The notes under the pieces were generated by a model that saw nothing but the letters and a program-made list of their open reading frames with translations, made no database searches and was not told the origin of the DNA. From contig CM072516.1 in NCBI GenBank assembly GCA_036898135.1, forward strand, positions 26,303,711 to 26,367,710: a stretch of 64,000 bases of DNA, written 5' to 3'. Source of the DNA: Oncomelania hupensis. Taxonomy: Eukaryota; Mollusca; Gastropoda; Littorinimorpha; Pomatiopsidae. This document shows positions 18,118 to 30,300 of this stretch, piece after piece; position 1 is the first letter of the stretch, and each line of letters begins with the position of its first letter. The position numbers and the translations under genes were made by a program.

Positions 18118-19159
18118 CCTGGGGTGAAATTCATGGCCAGTTAAATTATAGGCGATGGTTAACGTTACCAACATTGGTTTTGTAACCAACAATGGTATCG
18201 TTAACCATCGTTTAGCAGATCGCTATTCATGAGCGAGTGTCCACGCATTGTTACTTAACCAAGGCTATTTTTGGGCTGTGCGGGAATATCCGTAAGGGGG
18301 CATAATTCAAGCAGCTGTTTTCCTTCTTTCGTCAACAAAATAGGCCTATAACCCATCGGAATCGTGCAGCCGCACGATTAAAGTCTGGCAATGGTGGCGT
18401 GATTAGCAAGCCTACCGACAGCATGCTGGATATCATAGTGAGCAAGGAGAGCGAGCTTTTTGTTGGGGTGAAAGGAGAGAAATCACTTTTGATCACTTTG
18501 TAGTTTGTAATGTTAGGCCTACATTTTGTTTTTAGACTGAGGTGTCAATTTCTGCCGTTTCTGGGTAGTTTGGACCTTGAAATGTTGTCTTTATTTCGTA
18601 GGGTTGCATTACCCTACGAGTATAAACTATACAGATACACAATAAGCCTACACATCACCAGTCAAAATCCAACAACAATATTTTAATAATAATAATATTA
18701 ACCCGTTTTATTAATATGACAGATTATTAAAGGTGCCAGAGGCATAAAAACAAAGAGTGAGACACACATGTAAAAGTGGTGACAAAACGCCTTGCCGATC
18801 ACACAGTTTCAGTCTGTCTACCGCGTTCGTTAACGTGATGATATCATGCCGACGAAAACGAAATTTTGATACCAGTTCCACATCATCAAATTTGTCAAGT
18901 GGATTACTTCTGTCGCGAAATACTCTCTCTCTCCTCGGAGCTCGTCTCTGTCGAAGTTGCCACCAAACGATGGCCGCCATTTTTAACCAGTGTTCCATTG
19001 GTTATCGGGTGGTGCCCCCTCCGTTAAAATAACCATGGTTAGCAACCGTCGTTAACTCTGCTAAGGCCTCATGAATTTAAAATTTCCAGCTTAACCAACG
19101 TCGTTAATTTTACCAAACTTGGTTAAGCCTTAACCAACGGTCATGAATACCACCCCAGG
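18118..19159 (-). mobile_element. PIF/Harbinger-type DNA transposon, internally deleted
   Basis: Terminal inverted repeats: the left end CCTGGGGTGAAATTCATGGC matches, as reverse complement, the right end GTCATGAATACCACCCCAGG with two or three mismatches. Length is about 1.04 kb. It encloses a fragment of HARBI1-like transposase on the minus strand. A second inverted repeat (18153-18210, CGATGGTTAACG...CGTTAACCATCG) forms a near-perfect hairpin next to the left terminus, and TTAACCA-type motifs recur near the right end. Target duplication could not be resolved. Confidence 0.7.
18711..18998 (-). pseudogene. HARBI1-like transposase N-terminal fragment
   Basis: About 95 residues. RRERVFRDRSNPLDKFDDVE and PLLHVCLTLCFYASGTFNNL are the hallmark N-terminal segments of Harbinger transposases (HARBI1 family), which precede the catalytic DDE domain. 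The DDE domain is absent here, so the copy cannot encode an active nuclease. Its position inside matching inverted termini supports a deletion derivative rather than a domesticated gene. Confidence 0.75.
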
Positions 19160-19485
19160 CCGTCAACGGGCTTCGCACCACAAGCCTATACGGTCTGTAA
19201 TGATATCACTTAACATTGTCCTTCAATACTTCAGTTGTTTTGCCATTGCGCACACGTGCACTGAACCAACTATCTTACATTTATCAAGCCCGCTCACGAA
19301 GTGTCAGGCGACAGACCATTATGCGCTCGTCACTTTGAGATGAAATATAGAGATCGACGCTATTGATTTCAGCCCCTGTAAAAATCGAGACTCAAGACTC
19401 CAAGACTCTCAACTTTGTTTCACTTCAATAGAAGAATACGCTTCGCTTACTTATTCATTCATTTATTAATTAGTAATTTATGTAT

Positions 19486-19562
19486 TTATGTTACCATTCT
19501 TATATAGCGCATTTTTTCAACTGGAGAGCTGCTCAAGGCGCTGGCCAATACAAGATCTAACG
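19486..19562 (-). repeat. Long tRNA-derived SINE, 3' end only
   Basis: TATATAGCGCATTTTTTCAA...GAGCTGCTCAAGGCGCTGGC is the reverse complement of the family 3' end. Only 75 bp remain, and it directly abuts a plus-strand head of the same family. Confidence 0.7.
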
Positions 19563-19735
19563 CACGGTGGTAGAGCTTTGGCTTGCAGATCTGAAGATCC
19601 CGGGTTCGAGCCCAGGCCGGGGCATTGTGTTGTGTTCTTTACTTAACACTATACTGTACACTTTACTGCCGTTTCCTACTCCTTCGGATGAGAGTATAAA
19701 CCGACGTCTAGTCTGTGTCACATATATTCCATCAT
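19563..19735 (+). mobile_element. tRNA-derived SINE, 5' half (split by LINE insertion)
   Basis: The tRNA-like head (CGGTGGTAGAGCTTTGGCTT, then GGGTTCGAGCC) continues into CGGATGAGAGTATAAACCGA and stops at ATTCCATCAT (19726-19735). The missing continuation resumes at 22985 beyond the RTE-like LINE. Confidence 0.85.
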
Positions 19736-19824
19736 CCTATCCTATCCTATCCTATCCTATCCTATCCTATCCTATCCTGTCCCATAACCCGAAGGTCGTA
19801 GGGGCACCACAGATGATCGTTTAA

Positions 19825-21783
19825 TCAGCATACTCCATTTTCTCTGTCCTCAGCAGCCCTCATGGCTTCGCTCAGTGTCAAACCAGTCCATTCTCGAATG
19901 TTGTCCTCCCACCTCTTTTTCGGTCTCCCCCTTCTTCTACCTCCTTGCACTGTGCCTTGCAGAATGGTCTTTGCAAGGCCTGGTGATCTGGTGACGTGGC
20001 CATACCATCGGAGTTTCCGTTTCTTCACCACTGTGAGCAGGTCATCGTGTTGTTCAATGGCTTGTGTGATGGTCTGTCGGACTTCGTCGTTGGTGATGTG
20101 TTGGGTATAGGAAATGCACAGAAGTCTTCTGTAGCACCTCATCTCCATGCTTTGTATTCTTCGTTGGAGATCTGCTGTGAGGGTCCATGCTTCGCAAGCA
20201 TATAGGAAGATGGAGATGACCAGAGAGCGCAGCAGTCTTACTTTGGAATGTAGACTGATGGTTCTGTCTTTCCAAATGGGCTTCAACCTTGTCAGGGCAG
20301 CAGTTGTTTGTGCGATCCTGGAGAGGACTTCCTGTCGAGACCCATTGTCTGACACAATGGCTCCTAAATATTTGAAGCTGTGCACTGTGTTGAGGGATTG
20401 GCCTTGTACTTTGATGTCCGTGTTGATGCCATTGGTGTTGTTGGTCATCATTTTGGTCTTCTCTGCACTTATTTCCATTCCATAAGCTCTGGAGGTGGTG
20501 TCAAGCCTCTGTACAAGCTGTTCAAGTTCTTGTTCCTCTCCAGCCAATCCATCAATATCATCCGCAAAACGAAGATTGGAGATTGCTCTGCCCCCTATGC
20601 TGACTGTGCCTTCGTGATCTGCAAGAGCATCTGACATGATGCGCTCTAGGAAGATGTTGAAGAGTGTTGGAGAGAGTAGGCATCCTTGACGCACACCGAT
20701 TGTTGTTCTGAACCAGTTCCCGATGACGCTGTTATGGAGGACTGCACTGGTAGCCTTGTCATACAGGCTTTTGATGACTTCTATAATTTTAGGGCTGATG
20801 TTGTACACTTTCATGGTTGCCCATAGAGCTGCATGCCAGACTCGGTCAAATGCCTTCTTGAAGTCTATGAACACATGATATAGATGTTGTTGATGCTGTA
20901 GGTATTTCTCACAGATTATTCTGAGGTTGAAAATCTGTTCAGTGGTACTTCGCCCTGCCATGAATCCTGCTTGTTCTTCAGCTATGATTTGTTCAGCTTG
21001 TGGTTTCAACCTGTTGAGTATTATTTTCAGGAGGACCTTGCTGGGATGGCTGATGAGGCTGATGGTGCGGTAATTTTCACACTCCTGAAGGTTACCTTTT
21101 TTGGGAAGAGTGATGACAAGCGACTGGGTCCATGGTGTAGGCCATTCCCCACTCTGCCAGATCTTGTTACAGATAATGGTGAGAGCATCAGTCATCGCTT
21201 CTCCTCCTGCTTGTAGCAGTTCCGCTGGTATGTTGTCCACTCCCGCTGACTTCCCTTTCTTCAGCGATTGCACTGCTGCCTCAACTTCTTCCCGGAGAAT
21301 TGGGAGGATTTCTTCTTCTTCTCTGCTCTCGGGACATGCTAGAACTGATGGGTCTCCATTTGGTGTATGGTTGTAAAGGTCAGAGCAGTACTCTGTCCAT
21401 CTGTCCAAGACTTCTTGTTCTTCTGTAAGGCAAATGCCAGACTTGCTTTGGATAGTGGAGACTTTGGGCTGTTTAACACTTGTCAGCCGCTTCACAGTCT
21501 GGTAGGCCTTCTTGCTGTTGTTCTTGTTCAGATTGTTCTCTATTTCCTGGCATTGATCTTCTATCCAGTTCTCCTTTGCTGTGCGCATGCCTTTTCGGAT
21601 GTCATTGTTGATTTTTCGGTAGACATCAGCTCCCTGTGAGGTGTTCTTTTTCTTTTTTAACTCTCTTCGTTTATCACACAGATCCAAAAGTTCAGGTGTG
21701 ATCCACGGCTTCTTCTTTGGTCGGTGCTTGCCAAGGATCTCAGTGGCGGCATCTGTTACAGCTGAGTTGAAGGTATTGGTCAT
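19825..21783 (-). pseudogene. RTE-like LINE ORF2, reverse transcriptase part
   Basis: 652 residues. RT blocks: SAGVDNIPAELLQAGG, NYRTISLISHPSKVLLK, QAGFMAGRSTTEQIF, VFIDFKKAFDRVWH, GVRQGCLLSPTLFNIF and catalytic LRFADDIDGL. The C-terminus has LRWYGHVTRSPGLAKTILQ and GRRRGRPKKRWEDNIREW, typical of this LINE group (often annotated in genomes as craniofacial-development-protein-2-like). Near the 3' end one base is missing relative to the copies at 31.6 and 52.2 kb (GAAAATGG versus GAAAGATGG), so the ORF stops about 15 codons early. The endonuclease lies in the opposite orientation upstream, so no full ORF2 can be made. Confidence 0.9.
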
Positions 21784-21828
21784 GGCCAGGGCGGAGGAAC
21801 CTCACGTTACTACAGGTTCAACGACCAC

Positions 21829-22960
21829 GTGCTCAGGGCCAAGGCGAGCCACACTGTATTCGTGGATTTCGGCTGTGGCCAACAGCCTGGAGAGGATTGG
21901 GCCCTGCCAGGTCTTTTTTTGCCCAAGACACAACACATGATGAGGCTATCCACTAATTCCATGCCGGATCGGTCGTCGCCCGGAACAAGGACCGCGCCTT
22001 CCGTTGGCCACCAGGACGGAGGTGAAAAGTATGCTACTGATGGACAAATTAGCAAGATCCGCACGAGAAACAACATCGTCATAGGAACCTGGAATGTCAG
22101 GACCCTAACTGCGGAAGGAAAATTAGAAGAACTGGCCCACGAGCTGGACCACTATCGATGGAACGTTCTAGGTATCAGCGAACTGCGCTGGAAAGGCCTA
22201 GGTGAAACAACGACTGACAAAGGCCACAAGCTCTATTTCAGCGGTAGAGATGACAGGCACGAACACGGCGTTGGATTCTTGGTCCACAAGAACATTCTAG
22301 CCACTGTCATGGGTTGCCGCCCAGTCTCCAGTAGACTCATTACCATCCGTCTGAGAGCAACCCCTTTCAACATTACCATCATCCAGGCCTATGCCCCAAC
22401 ATCAGACTATGAAGACAGCGAAGTGGAGGATTTTTATGAAAATATACAGGCGGTCCTTGACCAAGTGCCGAAGAAGGACATAGTCATAGTGCAAGGCGAC
22501 TGGAATGCCAAGGTTGGCCAAGATGCGCACCACAACTGGGGAGACACATGCGGACCCCACTGCAACAACGAGACAAATGACAGGGGTCTGAGGCTATTGG
22601 AGTTTGCCAGATACAACAATCTGGTACTGGCAAACACGCTTGGTCTCCACAAAAAATCCAGACGATGGACATGGCACAGTCCCGGCGGGGAACATCACAA
22701 CCAGATCGACTACATCATGGTCAAGAAACGCTTCAGATCAAGCATCAACATTGGCAGGACACGCACTTTTCCAGGAGCAGACATTGGAAGTGACCACGAT
22801 CTCGTGATGATGTCTTTCCGGCTCCATTTGAAGAGAGTAAATACAGACAAGTGCACTAGGCTGAAGTTCGACCTGGACAAACTGCAAGACCCGGAGGTGG
22901 CAAAAATATTTCAGGCCACAATTGGAGGGAAATTTGCACCACTGCTTATTTTGGGGGCAG
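21829..22960 (+). pseudogene. RTE-like LINE ORF2, APE endonuclease part (inverted)
   Basis: About 375 residues of element sequence. The endonuclease domain starts near residue 82: IGTWNVRTL, ISELRWKG, IIQAYAPTSD, VQGDWNAKVG, HHNQIDYIMV and GSDHDLVMM are the canonical APE-type motifs. The domain ends at GGKFAPLLIL, followed by a GTAGTAGTAG filler and the target duplication. The upstream ~80 residues are the element's leader or N-terminus. It is oriented opposite to its RT partner, so it would be expressed only as a separate fragment, if at all. Confidence 0.88.
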
Positions 22961-22984
22961 GCGAAGTAGTAGTAGAAGTAGTAG

Positions 22985-23075
22985 ATTCCATCATAACGGA
23001 CTTTAAAGATCCTGACGCTCATGTCCAAGACGGGTGAGTGCTGGTGACAAGAACACACCCAGCATGCACCTTGGC
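22985..23075 (+). mobile_element. tRNA-derived SINE, continuation after LINE insertion
   Basis: ATTCCATCATAACGGACTTT continues the SINE interrupted at 19735. The GATCCTGACGCTCATGTCC and GGGTGAGTGCTGG modules follow, and homology ends near 23075. Confidence 0.8.
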
Positions 23076-23354
23076 TGCGCACGCCAAAAGTTGTGGAATC
23101 ATTTTCCTCGAATACGGGGTATCCACAGTACATGTATTACGAAGAACAAGAAGAAGTCAAGTTGCCCGAGGCGCCACGTTGATTCCTCGCTATACTATGC
23201 TTCCGTGGTGGGATAGTAGCTGTGATAGTCACATCAGTACTCGGCTGAAAGCTGTGTGACCTTTGACCTCACGTTCTCTTCAAGAGTTAATCCCTGCTTT
23301 TGTGCGGCCGCGCTCCAAAATTGCAGCAGTTTTCCCACCCTCTTTAATATGCGT

Positions 23355-23358
<4 letters not shown>

Positions 23359-23432
<74 letters not shown>
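23359..23432. repeat. (GA)n microsatellite
   Basis: About 37 GA units, uninterrupted. Confidence 0.95.
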
Positions 23433-23435
<3 letters not shown>

Positions 23436-23490
23436 CCGAAGCTTACCGATACGCGAACCCTGTACCGCGGGTGTTTAGTTAGTTAATAAT

Positions 23491-24075
23491 TGTTTATAGA
23501 GTCCAGCGGACTGCAAAGAGCCAAATCAGGAACACAACTTGGTTGAAAGAGGGCTCAGCCCTGATCCGTATAAACGATCTGCTGAAACAATCCTAATGGT
23601 AACACTGAAGGCACTCCACCAGCCGGTCACTTTACAATAAAGGCATCCCATGAAGAGGACCCTGAGGCTGTACTCTAATTTATTGACCCCTCCCCCCACT
23701 CCCTCCCCTTGCAAAAGCAAAATAGAATTTAAACATCATTAAAAAAATATTTACAAAACACATACATATAAAATGCCCACATTGCTAAATAATAATACCA
23801 TAGAAAGCCCTAGTGACCATTTGGATGAAAGCGCCCAATATCCCCAAACTGACCTAGTAGACCCCATATTCAAATGAGGAGTTTTGGGAGAATTTTCAAG
23901 AAAAAAGGTAGGTGACAGACTGGTCTAGCGAAGAAGAGAATAGATTGATAGAACAGATTAGGAACGAGAAAGAACAAATGAAAATGACAGAAACAGTGGT
24001 AATTTAAAGCACTAAATTTCCACCTACCTAGCGGGGATATTATTTATACCGAAATACCCGGTACCCCAACGGGGG
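23491..24075 (-). mobile_element. Dispersed ~570-bp retroelement-like repeat, copy 1
   Basis: Aligns along its whole length with 60068-60629, with common blocks such as CACTTTACAATAAAGRCATC, ACATATAAAATGCC, TTTTCAAGAAAAAAGGTAGG and GGTCTAGCGAAGAAGA. Both copies begin at the same point on the minus strand (CCCCCGTTGGGGT), which argues for a defined 5' end rather than random truncation. On the minus strand a TATAAATA lies about 30 bp from that end. Short reading frames share the segment GCLYCKVTGWW between copies, but none is long. Confidence 0.65.
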
Positions 24076-24952
24076 CCGGTATATCACCCCGAAAAATGGG
24101 CACACACACCGGGTATACCGGTTCTTCAGATGTACCGTCCCAACCTTTACTGACACCCTACTATGCCAATCTCACCGAGTCCTATCCAATGAGTCTTTTT
24201 GCAAGTTTAGCGTTGTCCCGACAGCTCAGTGTGTGTGTGAGGGCTTGCCTCGGCCCACAATAACTCAAGACTTCGGCCACTGCTAGTACTATCAACCCCG
24301 CTGAATTAGCCTCATGCTAGCGGCTCGGAGCTTCACCATAGTAGAAGCAGGCAGGACCTTCTTCAAACACCGATTCTTCTTCTTCTTATTATTAGTATTC
24401 TTCTTCCGTTGAGCAGCCTGTAGCCGTTTATCGCTTAATCTGTACGGTTGTGCGTAATTATTACAACGCAAACACAAGTGTGCTAGCCATAGTAGATTGA
24501 ACTGTCGACCACAACAAATCCTGCTTATTCTATAATCTACAATTAAACAACCTCGTGTGAGCCTGCCAGGACGTTTTTTGGAAGGCATTCAGTTTTTATC
24601 ACGTGTGCTGCGATTTGTTGTGTGAGAGAATAATAACTCTAAACAAAGCGAGCTGGATCATCATGGCACATATTTATAGATAGACGCTAACCTGTGCTAT
24701 TTACAGCCTATGCAATTTTTTTTAAAAATATTGATTTATTTATTTATTTTATTTTATTTTTTATTTCTTTATTTTTATTTATTTAATTTTATTTCTTTAT
24801 TTTTTGGGGGGAGGGGGAGGGGGGGAGGTAGGGAAGCGAACGGAGAAATAAGCGAAGTGGCTCAATCTCCCCACCTTTTGTCATCGGTGCCGGTATATTA
24901 TCAAAGCCGCTATATTTGCTCTTTGAACAGAACCGAACATACAATAATTTCT
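24076..24952. other. Gene-free stretch
   Basis: Includes GGTATA/ACCGG-rich sequence just right of the repeat copy and T-rich/G-rich DNA at 24718-24830. A basic 98-residue minus-strand frame (24588-24292) has no recognised domain and I do not call it a gene. Confidence 0.45.
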
Positions 24953-24979
24953 CTGTGTGTATGTGTGTTTGTGTGTGCC

Positions 24980-25011
<32 letters not shown>

Positions 25012-25022
25012 TGTGTGTGTGC
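24953..25022. repeat. (GT)n microsatellite
   Basis: GT run with a few substitutions. Confidence 0.92.
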
Positions 25023-25132
25023 GTGATCAGCTGCATCTTGGGTATGCGGACAGCGTGTGAACCACGTGCTTGCAAGATCGGACTTTACGGGTCTAGCTCC
25101 GCCTTCCCCTCTCAGTGATGAAACTGATGCGG

Positions 25133-25163
25133 TATAAAGCACGGTGATTGACACGGGTTGGTC
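25133..25163 (+). promoter_or_regulatory. Candidate core promoter: TATA box plus initiator
   Basis: TATAAAG at 25133-25139 lies 31 bp upstream of an initiator-like TCACTTC whose A is at 25164. That is the canonical spacing for RNA polymerase II. The call rests on motif and spacing only. Confidence 0.5.
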
Positions 25164-25233
25164 ACTTCTGTTACTACTCATTTTCAAGTTCAGCGTCAGT
25201 CTGTGTCGTCTGCGAGTCAGTCGAACAACCTAG
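25164..25233 (+). other. Candidate non-coding first exon with strong 5' splice site
   Basis: The 70 nt after the initiator contain no ATG and end in CCTAG followed by GTGAGT (25234-25239), a near-consensus donor. This would be a 5' UTR exon; the gene's coding exons are not identified, so its product is unknown. Confidence 0.45.
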
Positions 25234-25239
25234 GTGAGT

Positions 25240-27195
25240 TCAAATTCTTTCTGAAACATTTTGCTGTTCATCTTTTATTTCAATGCATTTCTGTTGTCTT
25301 TTGAAAATGTCAATCTCATCCACACCCCTTCCCTCCACACCCCTCACACACTCCACTTCCGCATTGACCCCCACACCCGGGCCCACCTACCTCTGATTCC
25401 TCTTTCCATTCTTTTGTTTTTCCAAACTAGACTTGTTTGTCTTTTGATTTCTGTATTATCTTTTCTTTGTGTTTCGTCTGCAAATTTTAGTTATTATTTT
25501 TCTTATTCCTGTCGTCTTTCACTGGGAAATCAGTGTTTAAATGTATAGTTGCTCTTTAGCCTACATTAATTTTATGGAAGAGATTCTCGAAAATTTCATG
25601 TCAGAATTTTATTTTTTTCTTCTTCACATTCCAGAAAAAGTATTTCATCTGTTTAAACTCGAGTTTTGTTCTGTTTCTACTTTGCTTAAAACAGTCTATT
25701 CTGGTTTCTGTCAGGTTTTAATGTATGCAGCCTCAATTTAGTGTAAAGCCACTGTTATGATAATCACGCGATTAGCCTACATCAGTGACATTGATCTTTC
25801 CTGAAGTTTTGTAAACTAAATGTTATTTAGGTTGCTATTTAAATATAGCTTTTGCTGGTATTATATTATAATAATTCTTTAAGTAATATATTTGATTTTA
25901 ATGTTTATTGTATAATAAGTTTCTAGTATAATATTGTTTGGATTGTGATACGAAACTGTTTAAACTTTTCAGTCATTGTGACGCATATCTTCAGCATCAC
26001 CTTGTCTAGTTTCTCTTCTATCCTTTCCAGCTATCCCACCTTGCTCACGAAAATTCTGGAAATGTAATCATTAAAGTAAAAAAAAAAAACTTTACACTTA
26101 CTTCAAATCTGTCGTATTATAATAAGCTGCGCTATTAAATAAAAAAATAATCTAAAAAAAAGAGAAGAAAACTTTAATGTGCATATTTTTTTAAATTTCC
26201 TTCTTTCTTCGTCATCGTATTATAATAATTATAATAATTATCCTTATTAAGTTATTATATAGGGGTTTTAACTAATTTATTTTTGTACACAAATAGTTAG
26301 AATTTCGTCAGTTTAGGTTATATAAAAAAATGGTCATCATCAGCGTCAGTTTTCGTAAAGGCCTGCTCCGATAATGCCTATTCCGACAAAGCCTATTCCG
26401 TTTATGCCTACATTAAATTAGGCGTTCGCCAACCCTTGTGTCTTCCAGCCCGTGCATCCCGCTCAATTATTACTGTATTAGAGACCCCTCTGCTAGCGAA
26501 ACCCCGTGATGTTACGTTATCAGGGACCACAATGACATTTTAAACGGCATACCCTCCCATTGGAGAGCTTTCACATTAAGTATGTATCTTTATAAACTCT
26601 TCTATGTTAATTATGACCACTTGATCCATAGTGTCAAAGTTTGAAGGAAAAGCAAAAGACCCCAGACGCAGTTTAAGAACTACTGCAGAGGATGATGGGG
26701 TCATGTTTTCACGCTCAATAGAGTAATTAGTCACTAAGTATAAGAAGCTCATTCAAAGTAAGAAATATATCTCGTTGGGTGTCTATTCCTCATTCACCCA
26801 GGAAGGCGCTGCATTACGACTGCCGAGCTTTCACTGAGAAAGCGATCTGGTGGGTTTCTATTCCTCATTCTCTTCAATGGCGCTGTATTGCGGCTGCCTT
26901 GCTTTCACTGAGAAAGCGATCCGGGTTTAACCCGCGTAGGTAGGTGTCAAGTTTGCTGCCATGCTAAAGTCGAAGCAATCTGTCAACTCATTGAGTGGTT
27001 ACCCAAAGGCGAGAGACAATGGGCACTTTGGTGCACAACGAAGGACCCTTGGCAAAACACTCATACCCCATAATAACTGTAAATCTCACTTTCAAAATAT
27101 GTTGTGGACACGTCGGACTATTTTTTGGTGGTTTTAAAAAAATGTTAGTCTTATTAAAAAAAAGAAAAAAAGAAAGTTTTAATGCTTGTCTTCGG
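25240..27195. other. Gene-free stretch (possible first intron)
   Basis: AT-rich DNA. A tandem duplication of about 73 bp occupies 26777-26921. No acceptor-flanked coding exon was recognised. Confidence 0.45.
26777..26921. repeat. Two-copy tandem repeat, unit about 73 bp
   Basis: TCTATTCCTCATTC...GGCGCTG...CTTTCACTGAGAAAGCGATC occurs twice in tandem (26777-26847 and 26850-26921) with about 80% identity. Confidence 0.75.
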
Positions 27196-27199
27196 TGAT

Positions 27200-27331
<132 letters not shown>

Positions 27332-30300
27332 GATAATAATGCAATAACGAATACCTCTGTTTTGCCAGAATGACCAGTTCTTATAACCTGCCGCTGGCGC
27401 TGGTGCAACACGGGTCGAACCGGAACACCGTCTAATATAACTATGCCACAATGTTTACTCCACCCCATGTCTGCTCATTTGTGGAAATGAGACCCCTTGA
27501 GACGATTTACCGGGTACTAATATTCTGTTTATGGACCCATATTTTAATTGTTCATTTCAGCGAACTTGTTTCGAGCTTAATTACCGCAAATGATCCATAG
27601 ATCGTAATTCATTATAACTATGTTTTTCATGATTAAAGTTTTCAGTTTATCCAAACAAAGGCACAATTTTGTCAGTTGTAATTATGTCATTAGCCTATCT
27701 AAATGGTTCGTAAGTTTACAACGCATTTGTGCGAATCTTACTGATTAAATTGTGTTTGTAATCGTAATTGAACAAGGGTCGATAATTGCATTATTGCATT
27801 ATTGCATTATTATAGGACGAAGAAGAATAATAATAAGAAGAAGATAATGATGATGATGATGATGATTATGAGGATGAGGATGGATGATATGGATGAGGAT
27901 GATGGAGGATGAGGATGGATGGATGAGGATGGATGATGATGGATGGATGGATGATGATGGATGGATGATGATGATGGATGACGATGATGATGACTACGAA
28001 CTATATTGTTCTATTCACGTTCATCTAACGGCTGTTACGAGGACCCAGTTTGCATATAACAAGCGCTTATCCCGCCAGCTTAAGTTTAGATCAGATGAAT
28101 GGGATGCTACATGTACATCATAAGTCGTCCCGGAATCATCATTTGCTTACAAGCACATATATTATTGCGGTTTATTATACTATATACTACCCACAGTATT
28201 AGTCATAGCAACGCTTACCGAGTCATGGGAATTGCAAGGGTTAACTTATACTGTTACAACCGTGCACTGCAAGATGCTTCTAATTAGACGCCCCCGCCCG
28301 GTAGTACTAACGCCTCGCGCGATATTTCGCCGTCAGGGATGTCTTCCCCAAGGTGCCTTTCCTTCATAATGAGTAAATTATGTTCACGGTGAAAGATGAA
28401 TGGAGTTTTCATGTAATGGTGTATTATTGAATATCGTAGTGTCAGAGTTATGTTTTAGGTATCTTTCCCAAGTAGCCTGACCTCTAAAATGTCAGAAAAA
28501 AATGGAGGAGGTTGGTTGGGATGGGTGTGTGAGGAGGACAGGGGCGAAGGAGGGGGAGAGGGGAAGGGGATGTCTCTAGTATGTTGCGGTAATCCTACAG
28601 TCATCAACATGTCTTGTGTGAAAGCATCATAAATATATTGTCTATCTAAATCCTTGTAAAATTGTATTTGTTATTCCGCAGCTTTGTGGTCAATCCATTA
28701 AGCCACATGGCATTTTGTTCACCCGTTAAATGGTAGAGCCCCTTTGAGCATGTTCTTAATGCACGGGGCTGTGCGCTACACAGTGGACACTAGATGGATC
28801 GGAATGGATAGGATTGAATTGGACTGTATGTATCAAAGACTGCTTGAATTCTGCGACCGGTCGCAGCAAACTAAACCTATTCATTGAGACAGGTCACAGA
28901 CACTCTGTTTGCTGGAAGTTCAATGATCGTAATTACTGTTAAGGTGTATCCACACTGAAAGATCTCTGTGGCGTTCGAAGAGATGTTAAATCTTAATTTA
29001 AATTTTAATTGGATATGTCTCAAAAAAGCAGATGCACTAAGTAGAAATAGACTGAACTGACGGGCATATTTTGCGGCACGGATGGAACATAGGCCATGAG
29101 ATTCAGAAGCGTACCGCCCCGCTTCCGTTTCGGTACAAAGACGGCAGAACACAATCTGTATTTCTATGTAAGGAAACAATGGCTGAATAGAAATGCAGTT
29201 TCGCTCTCTTTTCTGCCAATTGGATGTTTAACTTTAAAAAAAAATTGATCCCTGTTGACTACTATGTCTTCGCAATTTTCGTTTTATTGATTCGAGTTTA
29301 CCCTAAAAAAACCAAAATATTTCAGTTGTAATATTCGTTTAGGATTGGAAGTTACAAGGATTCAATTCGACAGCAAGGGTTCAATTAGGCTAATGACTGC
29401 TTTTGCTATAACTGATTAATCGTATATTTGCAACAACTATAATTAACGAATCTCGAGAACTGCCCATTAAGAAGTCAGTCACACAACAGTATAAATCAAC
29501 AAAACAAGTCATGAATTAATTAATCAGTTTGGAAGATAGCCTTCTCTCTCAGATTGGCAGACCATTCTTTACTTTCACTGTTTCAAGGAAATTATTTAGT
29601 CGATACTTTCTTAAGCCGGACGTTATAAGGACTTAGTTTAATATTGCGATCATTAAGCGTGGAATGTCATGCACATGAAAATTAACCATCAACACGGTGA
29701 GTCATTATTAGTGTTGTGAAACTTATTTATGTGCTTTTAGTTGCTTGCGACCTCTAGAGCCGAGTGGGGCGCAACAAGTGATTTGCTTGAAATAATTTGT
29801 TCCATACACACTAGCAGCGTACTTCAAGACGTGAACAAGAAGCCCAGAAGCTTATCATAGCAGAAAGGGAGGTTCGGAAACAGCGTTCCTTTTTCGGGGT
29901 ATACAAATTGACGTAGAATAACACGATTGGTCAATACATATAGAGGAAAATGACATGCGACCACACGATTGGTCAATTTACATTAGCTATCCTCGACGGC
30001 CCGGTCCATTGTCAATATTGGTGTTGCCGCGTCGATGAATTTTGTCACTATTTTCAAACTACAGCGGCTTCTTTTGTCAGCGGCGGCCGTTGTTGTTTTT
30101 GCTGGCGTTGAAGTAGGTGTAGACAAATGTGGAGTTGCCCTCTGTACCCCGACACCCCTAATTACACACGAATAACATCGGAATCTTTGAGGCAAGGTGG
30201 TAGATGATGTCATATGCCAGTCAGGGGACTAGGGCAGGAGTCAAGGTGTGGGATCAAGCTGTCATGATATGAGATCTGGAGATTGGGTTAGTCATAGTAT

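Larger units (their letters stand above)
19736..22984 (-). mobile_element. RTE-like LINE with 5' inversion (twin priming), 10-bp target duplication
   Basis: The 3' part is in minus orientation (RT at 21783-19825, with a (GGATA)n tail seen as TATCC at 19736-19780). The 5' part, with the endonuclease, is inverted (21787 to about 22955, plus strand). The endonuclease frame ends where the RT frame begins in domain order, so together they cover one ORF2 cut in two. ATTCCATCAT occurs at 19726-19735 and 22985-22994 and is the target-site duplication. This matches the product expected from twin priming during target-primed reverse transcription. It is not a functional copy. Confidence 0.88.

Noticed and set aside
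24292..24588. Basic 98-residue minus-strand frame
   Set aside because: Its Lys-rich part is translated TTC/TTA repeat, and no homology was recognised.
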